A stretch of 64,000 nucleotides of DNA from contig NZ_JAELVM010000002.1 of the NCBI RefSeq assembly GCF_016745235.1, positions 62,001 through 126,000 on the forward strand, read 5' to 3'. A program made the position numbers and the translations under genes. Numbering within the stretch: position 1 is the stretch's first letter; each line of letters starts with the position of its first letter. The notes below the pieces were generated by a model. The model was not told the origin of the DNA and did no database searches. It was given only the letters and a program-made list of their open reading frames with translations. This document shows, piece by piece, positions 25,314-33,736 of this stretch. The stretch comes from Chryseobacterium endalhagicum (GTDB lineage: Bacteria; Bacteroidota; Bacteroidia; Flavobacteriales; Weeksellaceae).

Positions 25314-25335
25314 GATTTTGAAGGATTCATCAATT

Positions 25336-25372
25336 AAAAGGAAAAAAAACTAATATTTTTTCCTTTTTTTTG
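25336..25372 (+). terminator. Intrinsic terminator of katA
   Basis: A 12-bp stem (25336-25347 with 25356-25367) is followed by a T run. It is A/T-rich and therefore weaker than average. Confidence 0.65.
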
Positions 25373-25417
25373 TAAAAAATTCATAATTTGCAAAAAATAA
25401 TATTTTATAGTGGAAAA

Positions 25418-26185
25418 ATGAGTTACGAAAATATATTATTGGAGAAAGAAGACAGGTTAGCTGTCATTACCATAAACAGACCTCAAAGCTTAAATGCTTT
25501 AAATGCAAAAACGATTCAGGAGCTTAGTTCAGCAATGGATGAGCTTAATTCGGATGCAGCCTGCAGAGTGATTATCATTACAGGAAGCGGCGAAAAATCG
25601 TTTGTAGCAGGAGCTGATATAAAAGAATTCAGTGATTTTGGACAGGAAAAAGCCGAAGAACTGGCCAGAAACGGGCATAATACCCTGTTCAACAAAATTG
25701 AAAATACATCTAAACCTATCATTGCAGCCGTTAATGGATTTGCATTGGGAGGAGGTTTAGAGCTTGCCATGGCGTGCCACATCAGATATGCATCAGAGAA
25801 TGCAAAACTGGGGCTTCCGGAAGTAACACTTGGATTGATTCCTGGTTACGGAGGAACACAGAGACTACCTAAATTGGTAGGAAAAGGTATCGCCAACGAA
25901 ATGATCTTCTCAGCCAAAATGATCCCAGCTCAAAGGGCAAAGGAAATAGGATTGGTGAATGAAGTATACCCTATTGAAGAATTATTAACCAAAACAAAAG
26001 AATTAGCGAGCATCATAGCCAATAACTCACCAATGGCTATATCAAAGGCTATACAAGCCGTCAACTTGTCTGATACGGAGAAAGGTTTTGAATCTGAAAT
26101 TACATATTTCGGAGAGCTTTTTGAAATGAAAGACAAGCAAGAAGGAGTTACCGCTTTTATAGAGAAAAGAAAGCCTAACTTCTAG
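25418..26185 (+). CDS. Enoyl-CoA hydratase/isomerase family protein
   Basis: The 255-residue crotonase-fold protein has the oxyanion-hole motifs GADIKEF and AVNGFALGGGLELAMACH, and the two catalytic glutamates expected in NTLFNKIE-region/GLPEVTLGLIPGYGGTQRLP are present in the usual order (ELAMACH and LPEVTLG). It hydrates trans-2-enoyl-CoA in beta-oxidation or related pathways. The start is the ATG at 25418, since the TTG 10 codons upstream overlaps a TAATTTG -7-like sequence (25384-25390). A dCMP deaminase gene follows after 42 bp. Confidence 0.9.
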   Translation: MSYENILLEKEDRLAVITINRPQSLNALNAKTIQELSSAMDELNSDAACRVIIITGSGEKSFVAGADIKEFSDFGQEKAEELARNGHNTLFNKIENTSKPIIAAVNGFALGGGLELAMACHIRYASENAKLGLPEVTLGLIPGYGGTQRLPKLVGKGIANEMIFSAKMIPAQRAKEIGLVNEVYPIEELLTKTKELASIIANNSPMAISKAIQAVNLSDTEKGFESEITYFGELFEMKDKQEGVTAFIEKRKPNF

Positions 26186-26227
26186 ATTTTTAATCCAAAT
26201 TATTTCGAAAAAAACTAATGCTGCGGT

Positions 26228-26650
26228 ATGAATAAGTTTGATAAAGCTTATCTAAAGATGGCCCAGGAGTGGGCAAAACTATCCTACTGTAAGAGAAAAC
26301 AGGTAGGAGCTCTTATCGTAAAAGATAGGATGATTATTTCAGATGGTTACAACGGAACACCTTCGGGGTTTGAAAACTGCTGTGAAGATGGAGAGGGAAA
26401 AACACACTGGTATGTACTTCATGCGGAAGCCAATGCGATATTAAAGCTGGCCGCTTCCACTCAGTCTGCAAAAGGCGCAACGTTATATTTAACGCTGTCG
26501 CCCTGCAAAGAATGCAGCAAACTGATTCTGCAGGCAGGAATTACAAGACTTGTGTATATTAATGAATATTCAGACGACGACGGTATATCGTTCTTGAGAA
26601 ATCATAACATTGAAATAGAACAAATATCGGACTGTGAACTAAAAAAATAA
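26228..26650 (+). CDS. Deoxycytidylate (dCMP) deaminase
   Basis: The 140-residue zinc deaminase converts dCMP to dUMP, feeding dTMP synthesis. Zinc ligands are His in LHAEANAI, with Glu as proton shuttle, and the two cysteines of SPCKECSKL. CKRKQVGALIVKD at the N-terminus and the CC pair at FENCCEDGEG also fit the ComEB/dCMP deaminase group. It is 6 bp ahead of xerD, suggesting co-transcription. Confidence 0.9.
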   Translation: MNKFDKAYLKMAQEWAKLSYCKRKQVGALIVKDRMIISDGYNGTPSGFENCCEDGEGKTHWYVLHAEANAILKLAASTQSAKGATLYLTLSPCKECSKLILQAGITRLVYINEYSDDDGISFLRNHNIEIEQISDCELKK

Positions 26651-26656
26651 GCACAA

Positions 26657-27574
26657 ATGACTTGGGATGAAAAGATCAAAGATTTTGAAATATTTCTTCG
26701 CTTCGAAAGAAATTTTTCAGAAAACACGCTCGATGCCTATATTCGAGACATCAAAAAATTAAAAGATTATGCCATAGTGGATCTGGAAAACGTCGGTCCG
26801 GATGCTATAGGCTACGAAAACTTACAGGAGTATATCTTCAATCTTTCCAAACAAAAGTTCAGTGAAAGATCGCAAGCAAGATGGATTTCTTCCATAAAAG
26901 CTTTCTTCAAGTTTCTGCTTGAGGACGAGTACCGGGAAGACAATCCTGCGTCACTGCTTGAAGGCCCAAAACTGGGATTATATCTTCCTGACACCTTAAG
27001 CCTGCCTGATATCAACAAGATTATCGCAGCCATTGAGGCCAATTCTGACCTTGGAAAGAGAAATCACTGTATTATCGAGGTTCTTTACGGATGCGGATTG
27101 CGTGTCTCGGAACTTATTGACCTTAAAATTTCGAACATCAATTTCAAAGAACAGTATATCAAAGTACACGGAAAGGGCAACAAGACCCGTTTCGTTCCTT
27201 TGGCAGATTATACTGCTGAACTTTTGGAAACGTATATTAAAGAAGTACGTTCGAACAGTAAGATCAATAAAAAGTATGAGGATACGCTGTTTCTTAACAG
27301 CCGCGGGACATCCATGTCCAGAGTGATCGTATTCCTGATCATTAAAGAACTTACGGACAAAGCAGGCGTAAGCAAAAAAATATCTCCACACACGTTCAGA
27401 CATTCTTTTGCGACCCACCTGCTACAGAATGGCGCAGACCTTCGCTATATCCAGGAAATGCTGGGACATTCCAGTATTACCACCACGGAGATCTATACCC
27501 ATCTGAAGACAGAGGAACTTCGGGATGTTATCCTGAGTTATCACCCGAGAAATAATATCAATATTGCTCAGTGA
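26657..27574 (+). CDS. xerD: Tyrosine recombinase XerD
   Basis: The 305-residue recombinase has an N-terminal SAM-like core-binding domain (residues 1-90) and a catalytic domain with the full set of residues: Arg in GCGLRVSEL, Lys in HGKGNKTRFVPL, HTFRHSFATHLL (His-x-x-Arg), His in LGHSS and the nucleophile Tyr in EIYTH. Length and the housekeeping setting (dCMP deaminase before, Nudix after) fit the chromosome-dimer resolvase XerD rather than a phage integrase. No att site, phage or island genes are nearby. Confidence 0.92.
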   Translation: MTWDEKIKDFEIFLRFERNFSENTLDAYIRDIKKLKDYAIVDLENVGPDAIGYENLQEYIFNLSKQKFSERSQARWISSIKAFFKFLLEDEYREDNPASLLEGPKLGLYLPDTLSLPDINKIIAAIEANSDLGKRNHCIIEVLYGCGLRVSELIDLKISNINFKEQYIKVHGKGNKTRFVPLADYTAELLETYIKEVRSNSKINKKYEDTLFLNSRGTSMSRVIVFLIIKELTDKAGVSKKISPHTFRHSFATHLLQNGADLRYIQEMLGHSSITTTEIYTHLKTEELRDVILSYHPRNNINIAQ

Positions 27575-27616
27575 AATTACGTTCCATCTGGCCTTTAAAG
27601 AAATAATAGCAAACAG

Positions 27617-28129
27617 ATGAAATTATTGAAATACTGCCCAAGCTGCGGCAAAGAAAGTCTTCACTGGGACGGTGAAAAGAAATGGAGCTGTCCGGAATGC
27701 GGATTCACCCTATACAATAATGTAGCCGGCGCTGTAGCCGTTGTCATCAGGTGTGGGGATGAAATTTACCTTACCAGAAGAAACCGAGATCCTAAAAAGG
27801 GAAAACTGGATCTGGCGGGAGGTTTCGTAGATCCAAAGGAAAGCGCAGAGGAAACATGCAGAAGAGAGCTTTTTGAAGAGCTTCAGCTTGATGTGGATAT
27901 TTCAAATTTAAAATATTTAACCAGTCTTCCGAACATCTATCAATATAAAGAAATTGATTACAATACGATCGATCTTTTTTATGAGTACAATGTTCAGGAA
28001 AAATTTGAGGTGAATCTTGAACTTTCTGAAATATCAGAAGCCGTCTGGATTCCTTTGAATACATTGAATCTGGATGATATTGCTTTTGATTCCCAGAAAA
28101 GATTTTTTGAGGAATATATAAAGAAATAA
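27617..28129 (+). CDS. Nudix hydrolase with N-terminal zinc ribbon
   Basis: The 170-residue protein begins with a four-cysteine zinc ribbon (CPSCGKES...CPECGF, residues 7-30) followed by a Nudix domain whose box GGFVDPKESAEETCRRELFEEL matches GX5EX7REUXEEXGU apart from the last position. The combination resembles the C-terminal half of NADH pyrophosphatase NudC and the short bacterial Nudix proteins acting on nucleoside diphosphate derivatives. The substrate is not predictable. It lies 42 bp behind xerD. Confidence 0.88.
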   Translation: MKLLKYCPSCGKESLHWDGEKKWSCPECGFTLYNNVAGAVAVVIRCGDEIYLTRRNRDPKKGKLDLAGGFVDPKESAEETCRRELFEELQLDVDISNLKYLTSLPNIYQYKEIDYNTIDLFYEYNVQEKFEVNLELSEISEAVWIPLNTLNLDDIAFDSQKRFFEEYIKK

Positions 28130-28143
28130 TTTTTGTAACCTAC

Positions 28144-28219
28144 ACTCCCGCAGATTTTGCAGATGGCAGATGGTATTTACCCAACTGTTAGTTTGTGAAA
28201 TTTGCGGGAGTTTTTTTTT
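28144..28219 (+). terminator. Terminator with long loop after the Nudix gene
   Basis: ACTCCCGCA (28144-28152) pairs with TGCGGGAGT (28203-28211), with nine T from 28211. The 50-base loop is unusual and contains GCAGATTTTGCAGATGGCAG repeats. Confidence 0.6.
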
Positions 28220-28431
28220 GCGGAAGATTTAAAGGATGGACATTATGGGTTTAAGAGAGTTATGAGTTATAAATGATGAGTTATGAGTTTCAGAAGTACA
28301 GAATTTGGGGGTTGAAAGTATATGGGTGTAACAGTTAGTTCTGGTATAAACCACGAAACCCACATCCCGAAACGTACTGAGCTGATAAAATTCCTGCGAA
28401 AAGTCTCAAATCTCCAATTTCACATCTGAAA

Positions 28432-28455
28432 TCTGATGTCTGATGTCTGATGTCT
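28432..28455. repeat. TCTGATG tandem repeat, about 3.4 units
   Basis: Three perfect units of TCTGATG plus TCT, preceded by the related ATCTGAA. It is non-coding. Confidence 0.8.
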
Positions 28456-28485
28456 AAAAAAATATTTTAACCTGAACTCAGTTTT

Positions 28486-28944
28486 CTAGTAAGATTTAGA
28501 TTTCAGCATCTCTTCGAAGTACTGCACCATTAATGTTCTTTCTGCCTCAGACAGATTGGCTTCTTTGTGATACACAATATAGCCAGGCATAGGCATCGCT
28601 TTGCTTTGAATGGTCTGAATAGACTTGTTCAGCATATTCTCTTTCAATTCCTTGTTATAAGTTCCCCAGACTGAAAAATTGAGATGTTCCCGACCTTCGT
28701 TGATATGGCTTTTTACAGACCACGAAACAGGTGCGAAATAAGCATATTTAGGATAGACCGTTTCATTGGAATGACAGTCGTAGCAGGCTCCTTTGATCAG
28801 ACCGCTGATTTTTACAGGTGTCTTTTTGGAATCAATAAAATTCACTTTTTTATCTACTGGTAGATTCACTCTGTCTACAGGAATAAACTGGATGATTGCA
28901 AAAGCGACCAGCGTCCAGAATAATACTTTTTTTACCGTCTTCAT
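28486..28944 (-). CDS. Haem-binding domain protein with single CxxCH
   Basis: The 152-residue protein has an N-terminal hydrophobic anchor (VLFWTLVAFAIIQFI) and a c-type haem attachment motif CYDCH in GACYDCHSNETVYP, followed by YAYFAPVSWSV, the pattern of the Bacteroidota haem-binding domain family. It is probably a periplasmic, membrane-anchored mono-haem cytochrome-like protein; the redox partner is unknown. Its ATG begins 4 bp after the stop of the Ig-like lipoprotein gene, so the two are probably translationally coupled. Confidence 0.87.
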   Translation of the reverse strand: MKTVKKVLFWTLVAFAIIQFIPVDRVNLPVDKKVNFIDSKKTPVKISGLIKGACYDCHSNETVYPKYAYFAPVSWSVKSHINEGREHLNFSVWGTYNKELKENMLNKSIQTIQSKAMPMPGYIVYHKEANLSEAERTLMVQYFEEMLKSKSY

Positions 28945-28948
28945 ACTT

Positions 28949-30712
28949 CTATTTTACCGGCGTCAGTACCGCTTTCCCGGAATCTGACTTCAGTTCTTTT
29001 TTTACATCTTCCTGTTGTACGGGCGGTTTCGGAGTTTCCTCTACAGGAGCAGGTGTTTCAGGTTTTGGAAGGACTCCTTTAGGATTGTCAAGCGTTCTCG
29101 TGTCTTTAAGGTCCCAGTCTTCTTTGGTTTCCCATAAAGGTCTCACAATTGCTTTTTTATACAGCACATAGGAATCTTCTGCAAAGGTTTCCGTTTCAAA
29201 ATCGGCTACGTCCCAGAATTTATTTCCGTTGTTGTCTACCCGTATTCTGACTACATATTCTCCTGGTTTGAGAATGTCAAATTTCACTGCGTTTCCTTTG
29301 GTATACCTTGAATAAACCACTTTATCCGACGCATCCAGTAGCTGGATCCAGTAACTGGCTTCCGGCGCATTGATAATATTAAATGCAAGACTTCCAAACT
29401 GATCCACTTTATCTACTTCAAAATCAAATCGCTTGGACTGGAAGTTTTTGGCATAATAAGAGGAAACGGTTTCTTTCGGAACGGTAAGCTGATATTTTTT
29501 ACCGGTTACAAAATCGGAATGAATCACAATCTGGTACGGATCTGTTTCTGAAATTTTTGCTGTAAATTCCTGAGTGGTTAAGCTATCACTTTTCAGGGTC
29601 CATTTTTCAGGACTTAACTTATCTATGAGGTAGCCGGATCTTATCTTAAAGTCAGAATTCGGGGCTAATGTAGGGCCTCCGTTATCATTCTCCAGATCCA
29701 TTGCATTTTTCTTGTTGTATTTATAGAACACAGACACCGTATCCTGCTTGCTGCCGATATCGTAACTGAATTTAAGATTCTCAGTCGTAGTCTGCCCGAC
29801 ATCGCTTTTCACAGCATCGAACCATATCCTTACCGTATCTGATTTTGGATGGTGGGTCACTTTTATATCTTGAAGTTTATCGTTGATAGAAGCTACTTTA
29901 ACGCTTTCCGGATTGCCTTCAAATGTCATGACAATTCCTCCAGGGTTTTCCTTCATCTCAATATATTTCAGAGGCTTTTTAGAAGGATATACTTTTAAAT
30001 TCAAGCCTGAAATAGATTTATCAAAATCAATTGCTTCTTTCTGGAAACCGATCTTTTCTTTCCCCGGATCGTACACGGAATTCGAGTTTTCATCTTCAAA
30101 AGCAATGATCTTATATTTTCCCGGGGTAAGATAATTAAGCTCATAGTAGCCATCTTCATCCACTTTGGTAATATAGTAAGGCTTTTGTTTATAATTGATG
30201 GTATCTTTTACCTGATAAAGGCCTACAACAAGCTTATTCTCCCCTTCTTTCTTTTTAATGGCAGTTACATCTGCTATTTCACCACTGATGTAAAGATCAT
30301 TCAGTTTTTCACCCGTAGAAAAAGCAAAATTGAAATACCGGAGGATATTCGCCTCATTATTATCTGCAATCGAATTACCGAAGTTAAAGTTGTAAGTGGT
30401 ATTGGCCTGAAGAGTATCTTCCCATTGGATCATCACAAATTTATTCGCGATATTGGAAGGAAGGATCCGCTTTATATTTTTGATAGGCGGCGATATGATC
30501 AGGTTTTTATTAATATCCTTTAAGGTAATATATTCATCAAAATCAAGCCTGAGCTCATGAATATCCCTTTTCACATTGACTCTGGTGGTGTCAATATTTG
30601 AACTTAAAAACTTTGGAGCTATGGTATCTTTGGGACCTCCGACTGGAGATCCTACCCTTGCACACGAATGCACAAGAAAGCAGATAACGAATAATAGAAG
30701 AAGTCTTTTCAT
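28949..30712 (-). CDS. Lipoprotein with N-terminal bacterial Ig-like domain
   Basis: The 587-residue product has a lipoprotein signal (VICFLVHSC, lipidated Cys at about residue 17) followed at once by GSPVGGPKDTIAPKFLSS, the typical beginning of the SbsA-type Ig-like domain found in Bacteroidota lipoproteins. A central carboxypeptidase-regulatory-like fold is suggested by YYITKVDEDGYYELNYLTPGKYKIIAFED. The C-terminus is Pro/Lys-rich (PETPAPVEETPKPPVQQ) and probably disordered. It is the middle gene of a three-gene reverse operon, 23 bp behind a serine hydrolase. A structural envelope role is likely. Confidence 0.87.
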   Translation of the reverse strand: MKRLLLLFVICFLVHSCARVGSPVGGPKDTIAPKFLSSNIDTTRVNVKRDIHELRLDFDEYITLKDINKNLIISPPIKNIKRILPSNIANKFVMIQWEDTLQANTTYNFNFGNSIADNNEANILRYFNFAFSTGEKLNDLYISGEIADVTAIKKKEGENKLVVGLYQVKDTINYKQKPYYITKVDEDGYYELNYLTPGKYKIIAFEDENSNSVYDPGKEKIGFQKEAIDFDKSISGLNLKVYPSKKPLKYIEMKENPGGIVMTFEGNPESVKVASINDKLQDIKVTHHPKSDTVRIWFDAVKSDVGQTTTENLKFSYDIGSKQDTVSVFYKYNKKNAMDLENDNGGPTLAPNSDFKIRSGYLIDKLSPEKWTLKSDSLTTQEFTAKISETDPYQIVIHSDFVTGKKYQLTVPKETVSSYYAKNFQSKRFDFEVDKVDQFGSLAFNIINAPEASYWIQLLDASDKVVYSRYTKGNAVKFDILKPGEYVVRIRVDNNGNKFWDVADFETETFAEDSYVLYKKAIVRPLWETKEDWDLKDTRTLDNPKGVLPKPETPAPVEETPKPPVQQEDVKKELKSDSGKAVLTPVK

Positions 30713-30735
30713 AGATGTTTAAGCAAAATTAAACA

Positions 30736-31998
30736 TTATTCTCCAAAAACTTCATGTCCGGCATTCAAAGTATCTTTATTGTCGTTCATTACACTGTGTA
30801 ATTTATCTTTCTGAGCAGGAAAATCCTCGAATAATCCTGATAATGAAAGTGCTGTGTACACTTTACCGGAATATTTATTTCCTATGGCCACAATGGTCAC
30901 CTTTGACTTCAGAAGGTGGGCAAATACCGAATTGGTCCCATGCCACCAGCCATTATGATACGTAAGTTTCTCCCCGTTATCAAAAATTTTCATTCTGAAA
31001 CCAAGACCGTAATTATTCATTCCGGCTTTTTCGTTGCTGTAGGGCGTGAAAACCATCTGCATCAGGTCAGGCTTCAGGAAATCTTTTGAGAACATGGCTT
31101 TAGAGAAGTTGTAAAGGTCTCTTGGCGTTGTATACACATTTTTGTCCCCGTAAATAAGATCCAGACGGTCCAAAGGATAAAGTCTGTTCCCTCCGTAATA
31201 AAAAGACTGTGCCGCCGTAGGAATGTCTTTCTCCTGGAAAATATAGGTATGCTCCATTTTCAGAGGCTGAAAAACCATTTCCTTCATCGCCTGAGGAAAA
31301 GGTGTTTGGGTGATCTTCTCTATCAACAAGGCAAGCATCGCAAAATTGGTATTGCAGTACATAAAACCTGTATCCGTATCTCGCGCCAGATCCGGTTTAT
31401 ATTTGATGATCATATTCAGGACATCCTGATTCGTGATAAATGGTTTTGAAAGTTCTGCCGGAGCCGGCTGTATTTTGGGAATAAAATATTCGTATTTCGG
31501 GAGTCCGCTCCGCTGATCCAGCAAGGTTTGTACAGTGACATTCGGATAAGGAAATCCAGGGAAATATTGGGTAAGAGGATCAGACAGTTTAATTTTTCCT
31601 GCTTCTACCAGTTTCAGCATAGCCATTGCCGTCAGCGTCTTTGAAACAGAAGCCACGTGCAAAGGTGTATTTTTATCAATAGGCATCTGGTTTCCTTCTC
31701 TTCCAAAACCTCTGTAATTTTCGTACAGAATTTCGTCTCCTTTTGCTACGAGTATTCCTCCGCTAAGGTCTCCGCCTTCCCAGATTTTTTTATAATATTG
31801 ATCGATGTATCCCGTGAGTATTCCTTTGTCACCAAGCTGGCTGTCGGCTTTTGTAAAAACACCGTCCAGATCTACGTTTCCATAGTTCGGAAGATTGGTT
31901 GTATTTTCAGCTGAAGCCTTTTTGGAATCAGCCTCTTTTTTACAGGAAATAAGGGATAAAAAAACAGTTACAATAAGTACAAAATTACGCGTCTTCAT
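30736..31998 (-). CDS. Serine hydrolase, beta-lactamase/class C PBP-like lipoprotein
   Basis: The 420-residue protein has a lipobox (VFLSLISC, Cys at about residue 19) and a class C beta-lactamase fold: SVSK for the nucleophile SxxK, YCN for YxN and HNGWWHG near the third motif. Such proteins include D-alanyl-D-amino acid carboxypeptidases, esterases and true AmpC enzymes; the lipid anchor and context favour a peptidase or esterase over antibiotic resistance. The start is the ATG at 31998 (an in-frame TTG is three codons earlier). It is the first gene of the operon with the Ig-like lipoprotein and haem-binding protein. Confidence 0.88.
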   Translation of the reverse strand: MKTRNFVLIVTVFLSLISCKKEADSKKASAENTTNLPNYGNVDLDGVFTKADSQLGDKGILTGYIDQYYKKIWEGGDLSGGILVAKGDEILYENYRGFGREGNQMPIDKNTPLHVASVSKTLTAMAMLKLVEAGKIKLSDPLTQYFPGFPYPNVTVQTLLDQRSGLPKYEYFIPKIQPAPAELSKPFITNQDVLNMIIKYKPDLARDTDTGFMYCNTNFAMLALLIEKITQTPFPQAMKEMVFQPLKMEHTYIFQEKDIPTAAQSFYYGGNRLYPLDRLDLIYGDKNVYTTPRDLYNFSKAMFSKDFLKPDLMQMVFTPYSNEKAGMNNYGLGFRMKIFDNGEKLTYHNGWWHGTNSVFAHLLKSKVTIVAIGNKYSGKVYTALSLSGLFEDFPAQKDKLHSVMNDNKDTLNAGHEVFGE

Positions 31999-32113
31999 GA
32001 GTATCAAAAAATGAGCAGCAATTTAATAAAACTCAAAATAAATTCTCAATCCGGAACATACATTATGAATTATTTAACATAAAAGCAGAAATTACAAAAG
32101 GGTAAAAAGAGAA

Positions 32114-32153
32114 AGAGCTGAGCAGGCAAATGATTGTTGTCCTTCTCAGCTCT
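32114..32153. other. Imperfect hairpin between operons
   Basis: GAGCTGAG (32115-32122) and CTCAGCTC (32145-32152) form a stem with a 22-base loop. No U-rich tail is present on the reverse strand, so it is a weak terminator candidate for the dehydrogenase operon. Confidence 0.4.
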
Positions 32154-32171
32154 CTTATATCTTTGTAATCT

Positions 32172-32196
32172 TTGTCAAGGTTTAAAATCTTGACAA
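32172..32196. repeat. GTCAAG hairpin, second copy
   Basis: TTGTCAAG (32172-32179) is inverted at 32189-32196, with a G-T wobble and TTT/AAA inside. It is related to the palindrome at 18831-18867, with the same GTCAAGGTTTAAAA core. Confidence 0.65.
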
Positions 32197-32221
32197 GGAT
32201 CATTTTACAATTCCTCGTGGC

Positions 32222-33151
32222 TTAGCAGTATGATGCTGTTATTTTATCCACAATCACCTGCGCCAGCTTCTCTTTGCTCTGATGCGTCCAGCCGGCAATG
32301 TGTGGGGTTACAATTGTTTTTTCAGATTCCAGAAGATATTTGAGATCTTCGTTTTCTGTTTCAAGGTTTTCGAAGGATGCTTTTTCATACTCAAGAACAT
32401 CCAGACAGGCACCTTTTACTTTTCCTGATTTCAAAGCATCAACTAAATATTTAGTTTCAATGTTTTTACCTCTTGCCGTATTCACGAAATAGAAGTCTTT
32501 TTTCATTTCTGAAATAAACTTTTCATCGACAAGATAATGGGTTTCAGAAGTCAGAGGAATGTGAAGGCTTAAGATATCCGCAGAGGCCTTTAATTCTTCT
32601 AAACTGACCTGTGACGCATATTCATCGGATAGTCCGGGAAGGATATCATGAAAAATAACTTTACAGCCAAAGCCGGAAAATCTTTTAGCCGTAGCTTTTC
32701 CCATATTTCCGTATCCGATAAGTCCGACGGTTTTTCCAAGCAGTTCATCGCCTCTGTTTTCTTCACGAAGCCAAATTCCGTTCTTTACCTCCTGGGAAGC
32801 AATGAAAAGACGGTTCATAAGAATCAGCAGCATTCCTACCACATGTTCTGCGACAGAATCTCTGTTGCCTTCCGGAGAATTGATCAGTTGAATTCCCAGC
32901 TTTTCGGCGGCAGGAATATCTATATTTTCCATTCCGGCTCCTACTCTGGCGATGAATTTCAGATTTTTTCCTTTTTCCAGAAAGTTTTTATCTAAAGGAA
33001 TCCGGCTTCTGATGATGATTCCGTCGTAGTTTTCAATTTTATGGCAAACCTCATCGTATGAAGAGGTAAAATCCTCTTCCAGCACAAAATTTTTAGCCAG
33101 AAGCTGTTCTGTGATGAGAGGATGGTTTTTATCTAAAAGGAGAATCTTCAT
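32222..33151 (-). CDS. D-2-hydroxyacid dehydrogenase (phosphoglycerate dehydrogenase-like)
   Basis: The 309-residue NAD-dependent dehydrogenase has the Rossmann motif GLIGYGNMGKA (about residues 143-153), catalytic Arg in NTARGKNIE, Glu in DVLEYE and His in PHIAGWT. It lacks the C-terminal ACT/ASB domains of long SerA proteins, so it resembles the short two-domain type. Substrates may be 3-phosphoglycerate, glycerate, pyruvate or another 2-keto acid; sequence alone does not tell. It is the last gene of an operon, 33 bp after the thioesterase. Confidence 0.88.
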   Translation of the reverse strand: MKILLLDKNHPLITEQLLAKNFVLEEDFTSSYDEVCHKIENYDGIIIRSRIPLDKNFLEKGKNLKFIARVGAGMENIDIPAAEKLGIQLINSPEGNRDSVAEHVVGMLLILMNRLFIASQEVKNGIWLREENRGDELLGKTVGLIGYGNMGKATAKRFSGFGCKVIFHDILPGLSDEYASQVSLEELKASADILSLHIPLTSETHYLVDEKFISEMKKDFYFVNTARGKNIETKYLVDALKSGKVKGACLDVLEYEKASFENLETENEDLKYLLESEKTIVTPHIAGWTHQSKEKLAQVIVDKITASYC

Positions 33152-33184
33152 TTTTTAACACGAATAATTATATAAAACGTGATT

Positions 33185-33736
33185 TTATTTTTTATCCTTC
33201 TTTGTTTCCTTTGTATCTTCAGGTTCCTGGAATAGTTTTTTTAGCTCTACAGATTCCAGAGGTTTCATTCTTCCGGAAAGGATCAGGGAAAGTTCTTTTC
33301 TTCTGAAAGCCGCAGCATGTCTCTGTTTTTCCTCTTCTGTTTCCGGAACCATATCCGGGATTGGAATAGGACGGTTGAACTCGTCTACTGCAACGAATGT
33401 ATAAATTCCTTCGTTGGTATGAATTTTCTTCTGATTGATCGGGTCATCCAACCAAACATCCACATACACCTCCATAGAAGTAGAGAACGCTCTGGAAACT
33501 TTGGATTCCAAAACCACGACTCCGCCTTCAGGAATCGGATGGTTAAAAGAAACGTGGTTAACAGATGCCGTTACCACTCTTCTTTCACAGTGTCTGGCTG
33601 CAGAAATGGAAGCACAACGGTCCATTTTTGCCAGAAGCTCGCCTCCGAAAAGGTTTCTTAAAGAATTGGTTTCGTTCGGAAGAACAATATTGGTCATGAT
33701 GGTCAGAGATTCTGACGCTTTTTTTACTTTTGCCAT
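33185..33736 (-). CDS. Hotdog-fold acyl-CoA thioesterase
   Basis: The 183-residue single hotdog domain shows NETNSLRNLFGGELLAKMD, containing the conserved Asn and Asp region of YciA/BACH-type thioesterases, then HVSFNHPI and ESKVSRAFSTSMEVYVDVW. It hydrolyses acyl-CoA to free acid and CoA. The C-terminal tail is Lys/Glu-rich (EPEDTKETKKDKK). Its start overlaps the end of the HU-like membrane protein gene by 13 bp, indicating coupled translation. Confidence 0.9.
   Translation of the reverse strand: MAKVKKASESLTIMTNIVLPNETNSLRNLFGGELLAKMDRCASISAARHCERRVVTASVNHVSFNHPIPEGGVVVLESKVSRAFSTSMEVYVDVWLDDPINQKKIHTNEGIYTFVAVDEFNRPIPIPDMVPETEEEKQRHAAAFRRKELSLILSGRMKPLESVELKKLFQEPEDTKETKKDKK

Larger units (their letters stand above)
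28130..28485. other. Non-coding stretch after the Nudix gene
   Basis: It contains the Nudix terminator hairpin (28144-28219), a run of GAGTTATGAGTT phrases (about 28252-28292) and a TCTGATG tandem repeat (28432-28455). No ORF is credible. Confidence 0.7.

Noticed and set aside
26657..27574. Phage or island integrase
   Set aside because: The tyrosine recombinase fits XerD in length and context; no attachment site, tRNA or phage genes are nearby.
30736..31998. AmpC-type antibiotic-resistance beta-lactamase
   Set aside because: The lipoprotein signal and operon partners do not fit AmpC; the fold is shared by many peptidases and esterases.
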